Positions 36,701 through 51,071 of a stretch of 64,000 nucleotides of DNA are shown here, piece after piece. This DNA comes from Ptiloglossa arizonensis (taxonomy: Eukaryota > Arthropoda > Insecta > Hymenoptera > Colletidae). The notes under the pieces are model-generated. The model was not told the DNA's origin, searched no databases, and worked only from the letters and a program-made list of their open reading frames with translations. A program made the position numbers and the translations under genes. The stretch lies in contig NC_135048.1 of NCBI RefSeq assembly GCF_051014685.1, positions 25,190,543-25,254,542 of the forward strand. Direction: 5' to 3'. The stretch's first letter is position 1. Each line of letters opens with the position of its first letter.

Positions 36701-39700
36701 TGGTGGTGGTGGTGGTGGTGGCGGCGTTTACGGAATCGATGTTCACGGTTGGGTTAGGGGACGACGCAGATGGGGGAGAGACGCGGTTTTGGGGTTACGG
36801 CTACGAACGGGGATCGACTTCGATGTGTGTTCGCGAGTTAGTGCCGATTCTGGCGATTGGGAATGATACCGAATCAATACCATCGATATCGAACGTTGAG
36901 TTATAATCCGAGCGTCGCGCGATATCGAGCGCGTGTACACTCTCTTCGTCGAGAGTATGCGTTCGGGGGGCGGAGCGTGGAGGGGAGGCGTGGCGGGCGA
37001 TTGTATTGGTCGCGGACGCCCTCGCTCGTTCCTGATACACGATTAGCGAACCGATCGATACTTTTCCACGGGTTTCATCGATAATGAAATTTTGATTTCT
37101 TTTACTTTCGCGTAAGCGCGCGATTATTACCATGGTTACTTTTACGAATAGTATCGGTATTGAAAACTGATAATTATTCCTAAAAATATTCTTGAAAAAT
37201 AAAGAGAACGTTGACCGTACTTTTGGTCCCTCCTACTTAAACTTTGAGTTTCGTATTATTGAAAATTGATGTTCCTTTGCGAGACGGAAATAGAAACATT
37301 TAAAAGAAAACGTACCGTGTGTTCGCGTCCAAGTTGTGTCGTTTATTTCTCACTCGTGGGCGATTTTAACGATCAACGACAATGTCTTTGGGTAAAATTT
37401 CTCAACATTAAGAATGCATTTTACCCAACGAGGACGCAAAGGACTTCTTTCCCTCGGTTAAAATGTCTTTATGCTTCTACTTTGGCCGGTCTCGGATCAT
37501 TTATGTTCGCGGAAGACTTTAAACCGTAATTACCTGTAGGTGGTTGTAAATGATAAGTAGGCGACTCGATGGTCTTGTAGTTTCTTCCCCCTATTGATTC
37601 TCAATAACCTATCCACATAACCCTACGTAATCCTAAGCGATCATTGACCATCGTTTGCGACACGGAACCTACGTGATCGGTGTGTATAACTCGTAATGAT
37701 AGTGGGATTTGGCGATCGGCCTCGCCAAAATTACGGACATTGTAATAATAATCCCGTATGACGTACAGGGTGGTTAAAAAAAAAAAGAAATACCGTACTC
37801 CGCGGCCGGATTAAGATAACCGGCGAGGATCGTTTCTAACAGGGCTGACAGGGTTCGTTTTTTCGACCGACGCCGACTAAGCATTTTTCACTCAGTTTAA
37901 CGAATACCATACCTCCGAGTAAGAGGGCCCTAACCTCTTAACCCGTTTGAGAGTCTTCTGAAATCTACGCTCCTTAACCTAGAAACCTTTCTTAAAAAAA
38001 AAAGAAATTTAATTAAATGCATAAAATAAACTACATAGATATACCCATTCCACCAAAAGAGAACTACTTCGCGCGGCAAAAATCTATTTTCGTATCGCCT
38101 CCCTCCCCTCTTCAACGATACAATAATTTCAAATATCAAAAAAAAAAAGACAACAAACGTTCCACGAAGTTCGAGAACCGCTAGTTATATTATCGTTTGT
38201 ATACTCGCGCGTCGAACCAAAAGAAACTTGAATTTCCGTTTCCTTTTCTCTTGGTTCCAGGGGCCACCATCGGGACATTTTTCTCCCGGAGAAATTCCAA
38301 CGGGACGAAAAATTTTCGTTAATTTCCAAGACGCCGTCCCGGTCGTGGTCCCGGCCGAACGTTTTGAAAGCGGTAAATCGGATTACCCGGAGGATTAAAA
38401 TTAGAACTTACGGAAAGAAAGGAATTGGATCTTCGGAAAAAGGACAACGAGGAGACGAGCAGCGGAGCTCGTTAGAGCTAAATAAATAGCGGAACTTTGT
38501 ACGAATTAGAACCCGGGACTTTGTAACGACCGGAACCGTGCCGCGCGAGTTGAGCGCGGTACCGTATCCTCGATTTTTCTCGAAACCAAAAATTCTTTCC
38601 GTTATCGTCCCGGACGGGGTGGGTTCGTTCTCTCCCTTTTTTCCCCGGCGGTCTTCTTTCCCTCGCCCCGGTTAAACGACGCGCAAGATCAGAAGTTATC
38701 GTGACTCCGGGGCCGATCGTTCCGCATCGCTATGCTCCGTTACGAGGTAGCGCCTCCCAGGCTCTTTTATGTTAAAGAACGTGACTTTCATTTCTTCCAC
38801 TTTAAAACTTCTCTGCCGATGGTGCGCGCGCGAGAGATGCGAAATATTGGAAAGTCCGTGTTGCACTGTCCATTACTACTTCGTTGTTGTCGAAGAAACG
38901 ATGAATTATGCATAAGGCAGACGCCCGCGGTGGGCCAAGCTCTGATCGGGGAACTTAACGCGCAAAGTTCTCGTTCGACAAGCACCGCGGCCACGGTGGC
39001 GGTTCGAAGGTGAGTTGATGAAAATACGAGGGACTCGGAAGTTCAAGTGGTAGAAAATTTACAACGCCACATCGGAACTTTTATAACTCGACCGGCGGGG
39101 AGGAAATAAATTTCGAAAGATACGAGGGGGGAGGACGTCGCGAGACAGACTACGCGAGAAATCGAGAGACCTCGTCGCGAGTTTCGCGAAACGAGGGATA
39201 CCGAGAGAAATCGAATCGTCGCGAAACATTGTGGCTAGTTTTCACGAATATCGTACCGTGTTCGATGAAACGATCCACGTTTCGCGAAAATGTAAACCTC
39301 GAAGCTTAATAGCTCGCGAAACCAACCCCTCGTCGACCGAGGATCGGGAGTTACCGTCCACTTAACCGAGTCTTTAATTGATACACGGCTCGTGAATATT
39401 CAAAAAAAAAAAAGAAGAGAATTAAACTGGCTCCACGGTCGTTCAATTATCAAGGTTTGCGCGTCAACGCCCTTTGTAGGGGTCAGACGAAAAGTAATTC
39501 TTACTTTCACCAGTGGAGGGGTTAGTGGTACATGTGCAGGGCACGAGTCTGGGAAATATTAATTATTTTGCGAGTGATATTTGGGAAAGTGAATTTTTTA
39601 TATTATTGTATATTAAATGTCTTGTCAATATTTCCTAATGTTATTGAACACTCGATAACACTCGAACATTCGTTATTGAACACTCACATAACTAGTTACT

Positions 39701-41059
39701 AGGTTGTTCAATAAGTTTTGTCGTTCGATAAAATTTATTGAACAGTATAATACTAGGTTGTTTAATAAATTTTGTCGTTCCAGAAAACTTTATGAACAAT
39801 TTATTACATGGTTGATAGATTTTTGTGGGACAATTTTTCTTTTTTTGTACATTATTTTTTCGTTTCTGTGGATTGTTAAATTGGATCTGCGGTTGTTCAA
39901 TTATCAAGGTTTGCGCGTCAACGCCCTTTGTAGGGGTCAGACGAAAAGTAATTCTTACTTTCATCAGTGGAGAGGTTAGTGGTACATGTGCAGAGCACGA
40001 GCCAAGGAAATATTAATTATTTTCCGCGTGATATTTACAAAAGTGAATTTTTAATATTATTCTATATTAAATGTCTTTTGCCAATATTTTCTAGTGTTAC
40101 TGATCACTCGATAGTTGTCTCACATAACCAGTTACTAAGTTGTTGAATAAGTTTTGTCGTTCGATAAAATTTATTGAACAGTACAGTACTAAATTGCTCA
40201 ATAAATTTTGTCGTTCGAGAAAACTTATCGAACAACGTATTATATGGTTGCTAGATTTTTGTGGGGCAATTTTTCATTTTCTGTAAATTATTAAGTTGTT
40301 CGAAAAGTCACTTCATTTTCCAAAATGGAGAATATACAATTTAATAAAATGTTTATACACTCTAAAAAAATCGTGTTTCATTTTCACAAAAAAAACGAAA
40401 TAACTTTCGGAACAATCCAATACTTTTTTACGTTTCTGCGGATTGTTAATCTTCCAAGAATAAATACTTCTTTTATTATTTTATTACAGTCCCGGTTGGT
40501 CTGTAAATCATTCTTTTTAAAATTGTATTTGATCGAGTCTGGCCCAAGTTAGCACGAAAAAAAAAATTTTAAGCGATAACCAAGTGAGGCCCTGTATTTC
40601 GTCTCTAGTGCCCATCACCGAATAAAGAATTTCAGGTTGGTTGCACGGATTAGCGGGTATCGAGATGGATACATTTGAAATCGGTCTGTTTGTCGGTCAA
40701 ATAGGACCGCGCGCACCCTTGTTTAATCGTATAGATAAAAATCGACCGAATCGACCAAAGAACGAGCGATTACGGGGCAAGCATATTTGAACAGTTATTA
40801 CATAGAGCGTACTTCGCATCGCGATCGATCATCGTTGGGTACGACTTCGTTGGGAAACGTGTAAATAATAGACTTAACGAGATTCGCCGTAGCAATTGTA
40901 AGTTAAGAGATCGTTGCGGTCGAACGTTCAATTATATACAATATCGACGAAGACGGGATTAACCGGTGCAACAAATTACCGAACAATTAACAGACCGGTA
41001 AACGATGGGGAGCGACTCTTTGTGGAGCAGCTCTTTGTCAATACGCGTTGCAAGATTTA

Positions 41060-41091
<32 letters not shown>

Positions 41092-44000
41092 TGGGCAGAA
41101 AGTTTCTTTAGCAATCGACATCAACGAAAAGTAATTTAGAGACATTTGGAGGCTCGTTAAAAAGCATAGAGATCGATCGTCACGGAAACACGCATGGGTA
41201 GGAATATACAGATTATCTTGTGGTAATCGGTGGCACGAGCCGCGATACGATCGTTGTATGTTATTCTACGGAAGAAAATGAATCGAAAACGTAAAGTGAA
41301 ATTTTTTCGTGGAACGTTTCGTTTTCGAGAAAACCGACCGTGAATATTTCCCGGGACACGGGCGCGTATCGCGGAGAGAAAGATTAGTCCCAGGAGAAAT
41401 TGCGAGCGGTGGTCAGACGCTTTAGTCAGCCATCGTAGAGCCAGAGAGTAAGAAATTACTCGACACTGTTCACATTCTACTTAGTCGTAGTACCACATTC
41501 CCTTTAACCAAAGATTGATCTTTCTTTCTCCTTGGAACGTTCAACCGCCACGACGAGACGAATTCGTTTGTTTATTTACGTTCGCGTTGATTCTGTACGG
41601 TAAAAAAGGCTGGTAAAAAATCCATAAAAAACACAAATGCGTAAAAAGTGGAATTTCAATTTTTCAACCGGTTTATCGTATCGGCTTACCTTTCACATTG
41701 TTATCGAGTGGAAAATCGTTAAAAATATTATCCATTTTGTTCGATGCGCGATAGTAGCCAACGATGCATTCAAAGTCGTTTTTCTCGAAAACGAGATCGT
41801 ACTCTATTGGGTTGTTCGGAAAGTCATTTCGTTTTTTTTTTTTGGCGAAAATGAAACACGATTCTTTTAGAGTGTGTAAACATTTTACTGAATTATACAT
41901 TCTCCATTTTTGGGACACGAAATGACTTTTTGGACAACCGAATATATTTTCTATTCGTTCTCACGCGTGGAACAATTACACTGTCCTTTGTACAGTCAGT
42001 TACCGGACACCCCGTATATGTGACGAATCGTGTGAGAAGCGTGGAGAGTCGGTTTTGGAATTTATCGCCACGCATAATTGAGGGTGTCAAGAAACGTGGC
42101 CTTGCTCTCGTGTAATAAACTTTTCCCGGTGGTGACAGACACGTGCAACGCAATTTTATTGGCGCGAAACGAGGGAAATACCCTGCCTCGTGTAGTCAAG
42201 GGGCCCTGTGTGTTGATACTTTTTTTTTTTTTAATTATTTATTTATTTATTTTTTCGGCGGTCGTTCTCTGTAATAAGAGCGCGGAGAGTCCCGCTTCCG
42301 TAGCCGAAATTCCGTATAATATGCAACGTAAAACATCAACTATGCACGAATTTCGTATTAAACATTCCTGTAGCTTTTACGCGTGGCAGCGCGTTACGTT
42401 AAAAGTTCATTAAAAATTTGGAACGACATCAATTACGGTTTTAATAGCAATTTTCAACCTGACAATTATTCCCCGTTGGATATAACCATGAGGTTGAAAT
42501 TTCTGGTTAGCGAAATTCTTCTGGCTGACCGAGAAATTATAATCTCGCACGAGGTATGGGTAATTCAGCCAGTCTTGTATAAAATGTAACGTAACGCGAG
42601 TAAGTACGAACCAAAATATTGCTGTTCTTGATAACGGGATATATACGATCGTTCCGTCTCTCGTGTAAATTCTTTCACCGATTAGTCACTCGTAAACGAA
42701 CTATTCTTAATTACGTAAAATTTGAGAAATTTGAAAAATTTCGTCATTGGCTAACGTTTCCAACCGATATCGAACCTCGACATCCAACCAACCGTGATCA
42801 ACGACGTGAACGAAAGGAAAATTTAAACAGAACGATGTTAAAATAAACGTGGACCGTTTATCGTAGAGACGAGGGGGGATATCTTCGATTTATAACGAGG
42901 TAGTGTTCTCTCGGTTAATATCGTATGTTGAGTAAACAAAGACGAATCTCTGCACCGTTTCCTCGTATCTTTAAAATGTTCAGTAACTATTTCACGAACT
43001 CGAGGCCACTCTGTGCACAAAACTCAACAATGAATCGTTTCGTCCTTCGTGGAAGATAGTTTTGTTCAAGATCGCGAGAGAACGCTTAATTTGAAACTCG
43101 TTAACTGTAATCTACGATCACAATGATTCATTCGAATAACGGAAAATTCTAACTCTGGCAAGGTGTGAAGAGGCAACGACGACCCTTTCCACGTAACTCA
43201 CTAAACAGATATTAATTCCAGGACCTAGTTTCGAAAGGACTCCTTTGTCCCTTTCGTTTCCAAGTACCGAACACTCGGAATCTTTCATTTTTGAGAACAA
43301 GTAGTCGATTACTTCTGTACGGGGTGTATTTCTTAAACAGCTCGCAATCGCTGTACAACTTCGTGCTACGACTTGTTAACGCATTCACTCTCCGGGTGAG
43401 TTTGTACAAACTTCCGTAAAGGATGCACCGGGGACTTGTTCAATTTACACCGCCGTGAAACGGTATTTCGGATCAATGTTCCTACACTTTGAAATTTAGA
43501 ATTTCAGTGAACCGAGTTCGGTGAACTTCTCACTGTACATCGTTGCTTCTGAAATTGTTGCAAGTGTCCGAGATTAGTTTCTAATAATACGAAAGACAAG
43601 TATTTCGAGATTGCCGGTTTGCTCGGCGTTGAGTACACACGGGTAATTGTATTCCTGGCCAATGGTGGGTCAGGGAACGTTTAGGGTCGTCCGTAACTCT
43701 GTGACAAAGTCGTTCGAGTCGAGTGTATATCAGGAACGGGGACGAGGAACGATAAGATCGTGTGAGGAGCAGGATCCACGTGAACGGTTCAAGGAATATA
43801 GGACAACTCGAGGGACGGTGGTATAAATTTCATTTTAATTTCTAATTTCTATCCTTTCGTGGTACGTTCCGTTCGAATGGGTGACTCTTCATTTGGGTTC
43901 GAGAGCCTCGAGTGCATTTATCGGTGCAACATCGGTGCATTCGTCGTACGATCGTTCGATTAACGAATAAACAAGATGGATGCTACTCACGCCAGTATAC

Positions 44001-47000
44001 TCGACATGTGAAAGATCTCAGCGTTCAGGTAGGCCAGGTACGCCATGACGAATATGAAGATCGGTTCGATCACACGGACCTGGTGGGTGAATCTCGTGAC
44101 GAAACCGGTGGCGAAACCCCATATCACACCTATTATCGTGCCGCCGATCGCCACGACGAAGAACGACGCCAATCCGGACAACACGTCGGTGTAAAGGATT
44201 CTCGACGGTCCCATTTCCGTGTACGCCTCGAACATATGGTACAGCACCTGCGTGTCATTAAAGAGCGATGTCTTGTATATTAATCAGGCCAACTCGAACA
44301 CGATATCACGTACGAACGAAGATTTTTCCATTGGTAAACCCGAAGGACTACAAAAACTAATTTATGTTTACGGTAATCGAACAGTTGGTTTCTTTTGTGC
44401 GTGACGAGATTCAATAGTTCTTAATTTTAATCGTATCAATAGTCCCGTAAAGTGAACACAGAAGTAGCATTACTGTTGTTTAATTTAACGATCTTGTAAA
44501 TTATTCAGTGGAGTAACGAGATTGAAGGGATTTCTTGATTGTTTTGTATCGAAGTGAACGAAAAATTAATACAATTGTCGTCCAGTTCGACCATCTTGAA
44601 TTCGTAAATTTTTCGATACCGTGGATACACTACTTTGATGTTTAGAAGGGTTATTATATTCGATCCGATATTAGAGGCTCAAGGGCTAAGGAGGTCTTGT
44701 TTATGTTTACGCCTATTCAATATCGGTCAATGAGCGATCTTTGTAGGGATGAATGAGACCAAAGAACCCGCATTCCATTCAGGTCAGATCTTTTCAGCTC
44801 CCACGAGTACATGGGGGTCCACGGTTAGCAATCACTGGGACGTTCGTGAAAGGAGGTGTATTTTCGTTAAAGCCACCACAAAGGTCCAACTTGTGCCGAT
44901 AATACCTGAGTAATTAAGTTCGTATTTCCAACGTGACGAGATTGGATAGACCTTAACTTCGTCGGAGCTTAAGAGACCGTGTTTATGATTATTTCTGGTT
45001 AATATCGGTCGATAAGCAACCTTTGCGCTTACGAGTAAAACTAGTAAGACAGTCGTTCCTCTCAGGTTGGACCTTTTCAGCTTCCACGAATACATGGGGT
45101 TGAATTTTAAGGATTTTAAAATTCGACGAGATTGGATAGACCATAACTTCGTCGGAGCTTAAGAGACCGTGTTTATGATAATAAATGAGACCTACAGGAC
45201 CCTTGTTTCTCTCAGGTTTGATCTTTTTAGCTTCCATGAATACATGATGTTGGATTTTAAGGATTTTAAAATTCGAGATTGGATAGACCTTAACTTCGTC
45301 GAAGCTTTAGAGACCATATTTATGATTATTTCTGGTTAATATCGGTCGATAAGCAACCTTGTGCATACGAGTAAGACTAGTAAAACACTCGTTCCTCTCA
45401 AGTTGGATCTTTTTGGCTTCCATGAATACATTGAGTTGAATTTTAAGGATTTTAAAATTCAACGAGATTGAATAGACCTTAAGAGACCGTGTTTATGATT
45501 ATTTCTAGTTAATATCGGTCGATAAGCAACCTTGTGCATACGAGTGAGACCAGTAGGACACTGGTTCCTCTCAGGTTGGATCTTTTCATCTTCCATGAAT
45601 ACATGATATTGAATTTTAAGGATTTTAAAATTCGACGAGATTGGATAGACCTAAAGAGACTGTATTTACGATTATTTCTAATTAATATCGGTCGATAAGC
45701 AATCTTTGTGCATACGAGTGAGACTAGTAGGACACTCGTTCCTCTCAGGTTGGATCTTTTCATCTTCCATGAATACATGATGTTGAATTTTAAAGATTTT
45801 AAAATTCAATGAGATTGAATAGACCTTAAGAGACTGTGTTTACGATTATTTCTAATTAATATCGGTCGATAAGCAACCTTGTGCATACGAGTGAGACCAG
45901 TAGGACACTCGTTCCTCTCAGGTCGGATCTTTTCAGCTTCCACGAATACATGAGGTTGAATTTTAAGGATCTTCGAAAGGAGGTGCATTTTAACGAGGTT
46001 GAGCTCGTTGTGTCTTGGAAATATACTCACAACGGTGACTGCGTCGTTCAGAAGACTCTCCCCGAACACCACGATGTAGAGGATCTCGTTCACGTGAATT
46101 TCCTCGAAGACAGCCAGGACTGCAACAGGATCTACGGCGCTGATCAACGCAGAGAAAAGGAACATGTCCAGTATCGGTGTTTCGCAGCCAAACAGACCAC
46201 TCTTACCCAACACCCACAACGAAGCGCCTGTGAACAATTCGTGGTAACGAAAAATATCGATTCCCTCGATTGGAAATTTTCCTGCGACTATTAAGAAATT
46301 AGAGCGTAAAAATCAACGCGATTGCAACGATTAAACGGGAGGAGAGGGAACAGGATCGCATGGAAAAATTGTCCGCTAACAATTCCGTTCGTGTAATCTG
46401 AGTATCGGGAGTCCCACATATGATACTGTTCGGTCAATTTTTTTTTCTACTCAGCAATGTTACAATCGGAGGTACCTTTACGGAGAATTTTTTTAATTGC
46501 CATGAATTTTCATCCCATTGTTTGAAACAGTTTTCGTATTTTCAAACGATATTCGTTATCGAGTTCGTTTCTATTTGGTAAGCGATTTGGAGTGACTTTC
46601 AGATTTCCATAATAGGGATGTCTATAGGGTGTTTGTTTTATCAGATGGAGTTTTTTTTCATACTGAACAATTTTTTTTAAGAACACAAGTATTAAAAATG
46701 TGAGAGCACACATCGTGATGATTATCTGACCTTGAGACGATCTTCGAGAGTTCAATGGAGATTACACGAAAACATTTAAACAGAACTTTATAATTTTTAT
46801 TTCGTATTCTCGTAGCTGATATTTAAAATAATATCTGTGTCTGTGTGTGGCATGTAAGTTGTCGTTGAGTTATTTTTTATCAACTATTACAATTAACGTG
46901 GCCCCTGAATCAACGTTACCCGATCTACATCGCGAAGAGATTGGTCGATCGGACTCTGTGCGCCTGTAGAAGGAAAAATAATTATTGAATCGAGCCACAT

Positions 47001-50000
47001 TTATCCTTTTTTTGTTTATCATTACTACATTCCAATCGTCAGTATCATTAGAACGTTCTATTGTAATACTAATAGCAGTAATGCAAAGTAAGTTTCTTTT
47101 TTACTAGTAAAGTCTATAAAATATTTTCTAATAATGTCATTTTTGTACTAACGATAAAGTAAAACATATAGTATAATATTTTTGGACGATGGATACATAT
47201 CTTATCGCAAAGTCTGTATAAAATTCCACACACGTCACCCTAATCGACCGAAATCGACCGCAGTCGGTTAAGGTATTACAAAGTTTCATGTACCGTATTG
47301 TTATCGGCACTGGTTCTCAGATTTATAAATAAAAGAAATTTTTTTAAACGTTTTCACGGCCACTGAAAATATGAAACGAGAAAAGAGAGGATCTTTTGTG
47401 CATTTCGATTAAATTCTAAATCTTCCTCAGGGTGTGTATCGGGTAACGTTAATGCAGGGGCCGCGTCGAATATATCGGTTAATAAAAAATAATTGAACAG
47501 TTTCCGTAAAACACACGGGCAGGTAGTTGTTTATAAAACGATTCAATATCTTCTATAAGAAAATCAAATAAAGAATAATGGGTTCCATCGAAAAATTTAA
47601 ACACGACTTTCACCGGTTTTTCCAATGATCATCGAGAGGTCAAATAATTGTTACTACCTATTTATCAAAATATTGAAATAATGACAATTCTTGAGTGAAA
47701 TCTAAAATTTGATCTATAAATAACTCTAATTTAATGTATAAACTAAACTTAACTATACAAATATACCCAATTAAATCTATCATACTTATACTTATACATA
47801 TTTATAACTTAAAATCTGTTACAGATAAGTATCCATCGTCAAAAAATATTATACTATATGTTTTACTTTATCGTTAGTACAAAAATGATATTAGTAAAAA
47901 ACTCTTTTTTTTTTCTCTTCGTATCCTTAATATTCGCGAAAATAATTAGGTGTTTATACATTTAAACCGGACATCCGGTATAAATGCTGTTAATAATAGA
48001 TGCACGACGATAATATACGTTCGTGAAAGGCGTGACTAATGAATAAATGCTTGGGTATGGAAGTTCAAAGGCGGATGATAAAACGATTGTCTGTAGAATT
48101 CAATATGAACGTTGATCAGGAATTCGATGGCAGTAATGATCAATTTTGTGAAATTGAACGAGAACGATAGCGAGGAATAACCAGATTCGAATGAAAATAG
48201 AGTTAGCAACAGATGTGTTAAAACAATGCCGGTGAAGAGAGTACGGTATTTATCAAGGATAATTATTATCCGTTGGAATTAAAATTTCCACCGGGTTGCG
48301 TAGCGTTCTGCATCATTTAAAATAGATTAGGTGAAAAAATACTCTGGGAAAAGTTGAACGAAATGAAAAAGTTTGCGACTCCGCGAATAATGAGTTGGAC
48401 CGGTGTTGTTCACCCTCTCTGACACAACGGTTGTCCGGATTATGGCAACGGAGGTATAGTGGGGGAAGCTCCGGAGTTCACTTCGGAGAACATTGCTTGG
48501 AACGAATCGTTACTCGCGCCTCGTGTGGAAAATCATTTCAAATACGTAATCTCGTTCAAATACTCGTGTATCGTTTAACCAATTACCAGATTGTTCGATA
48601 AGTTTCATCGAGCGACGAAACTTATCGAACGAGTTATTAAAAGTAACACCAATGATCGAAACGCTTAAATTGGTCGCCATCAATTTGCGATATTGCTTCC
48701 TAATGGAGAATCGATAAAAAAATTCACGAGTAAATGGAATTTTGACCGACAATGCTTCGCCGGTACACTTCGTCGCGTAGAATGTTCCTATGCGAATAAA
48801 AATGAAAAACGATACAAAAGGGAATTATTTTTGTTCCGAACAACGCTGTAAACAGGTGTTACTTTTTAAAATGAAACATCGACGCGTGTACAATTACGAG
48901 AGGATCGCTCGTACAAGATCCTCCGTTAATCTTTCAACTTTTTCGTCCAGTACGTTCCTCGTGAAGTATAAATGTAAACCGGGGAAGGAGATTTTAATAA
49001 ACGACTACTACTCGGGAACCAAGAGTACGGGAATAACGTTAGCGGACAAATTTCCTCCGGAAAGAAAAAAAAGAAAAAAAAAGAAAGAACAAAATGGGCA
49101 GCGCGACGAAAGTGTAAAGTTCTTCGACGACGTCCTCGAGAGAACGAGCTCGACAATTATTAAGAGAGTCTCCGTCGTTGGAGATCCTCACGGTGGACGT
49201 TCGTCGTTAATAATAACGAAATCGGGTCGGGGGAAATGGCCGGTGTGTCGTAATGTGGACGAGTGTGTCGCGTGCTACTCGAGACGTAAACAGAAGCTGC
49301 AGATGCAGCCGGTTCGACGTCCTCGCGTTTTCTTCTCCGATGTGTTCAGAACTCGCGTGTGCTCCCATTGGTGGACACGATTACGAAATAGGTGGTCGAA
49401 CCTCGCTTTCGTCGAGAGTCTTCCGAGTTAAAAATGTTTCTCTTTCGTAAGAAAATTTCCACGAAGAATTTCCTGCGTAATATATATATATTAGGGGGAC
49501 CGGAAAGTAATGTCGTTTCCTTACATTAAATTCAAACACATAAATTTTTAACGAGTTTTTATTTTTAATCAATGATGTAATCACCCTCATTATCAACAAC
49601 CTTTTGCCATCTAGTGTGCAAATTTTCAATGCCGGATCGATAAAAATCAATTGGTTTTTGAGCAAAATATACAGAGATGGCATTTTGAATATCATCCAAA
49701 TTTGCAAATCTTTTGCCACTTAGAAAGTGTTGAAGCGATCGTAATAAATGGAAATCCGATGGTGCAACATCGGGCGAGTATGGTGGGTGAGGCAGTACCT
49801 CCCACCCCAATTCATTAATTTTTGCCAAGGTTCGTCTTGCGCAGTGCGGTCTTGCATTATCGTGTTGCAGAATAACGCCTTTTCTGTTGACAATCGCTGG
49901 CCACTTTTCAATTAAAGATTTATTTACACGATCTAATTGTTCACAGTAAAGGTCTGCATTCACAGTCTGTCCAGGTTTCAGCACTTCAAAATGAACAACG

Positions 50001-51012
50001 CCGCGAATACTCCACCAAACACACAAAAGGGCCTTTTTGGGGTGTAAACCTGGCTTAGCAGTACTTTGTGGCGATTCATTTGGAGAGAGCCACTGCCTTT
50101 TGCGTTTTGGATTATCATAAAGAACCCACTTTTCATCTCCAGTGATCAAGCGATCAAAAAACGCTTCTGTATTGTGCCGTTGAAGCAATAAGTTGCATGT
50201 GGTGGATCGGTTAGCCTTGTTCTCTTCGGACAGATTATGCGGGACCCAAACACCTGCTCTGCTTACTTTCCCAATCTGCTGCAAATGTTCTTGGATGGTC
50301 AACCAAGGTTGGTTAAGACTGTTTGACAATTCCTCGATTGTCTGACACGGATTTGCTTCCACTTCCGCACTTAACACGTCATTGTCTAACGTTGTTGGTC
50401 TTCCTGATCGATACGAGTCGGAAAGATCAAAATTACCGGATTTGAACTTGGAAAACCACCTTTGGCATTTACGAACGTCTAATGCATTTGGATAAACATC
50501 GCAAATGTTTTTGGTAGCAACTGTTGCGTTACTACCCTTGCGAAACTCAAAAAGCATGCAATGCCAGATATGTACCTCTTCTGGTATTTGGCTGGCCATT
50601 TCACCCAAAATTGTAAAGAAAAATTTTAAATTTAATTATTTACAACTAAACAAGTCACTATAACCTCAGAATGTCTTTGCTACGACTTTAATGTACACAA
50701 TGAGCTGACAAATGACAATCAAATAGTGACATGCGCAGAAACGACATTACTTTCCGGTCCACCTAATATATATAAAACGTGAGCGACAAAAACACGTGCC
50801 GAGAGCATCAAGACGATAAGCTTAGTCTTATACACGGTCGATCTATCTTTAGTGGAAAGCGAAACTAGTCACCAACACCACGTCTAATGCTAATAACACT
50901 GTAACTTATAATATATTTAAATATACATCAATACACCGCGCGAGTACAACAATTATTTGGGGGCTTGTACGGGGATTAACAACTTTGCACACTCGTCTGT
51001 GATCGAAAAACA

Positions 51013-51071
<59 letters not shown>

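Larger units (their letters stand above)
36461..43990 (-). other. Nhe2 intron 4
   Basis: 7530 bp. Contains a (GTG)n run (36692-36722), a 0.45-kb tandem duplication with a miniature element inserted in one copy (39424-40450), an A-run (41065-41091) and another miniature element (41807-41942). Stretches 37000-39400 and 42000-43990 show nothing recognisable. Confidence 0.8.

Noticed and set aside
48790..49431. 213-codon plus-strand frame just before the mariner
   Set aside because: Contains lysine runs from an A-rich tract and no known motif; no splice-site or homology support. Probably chance.
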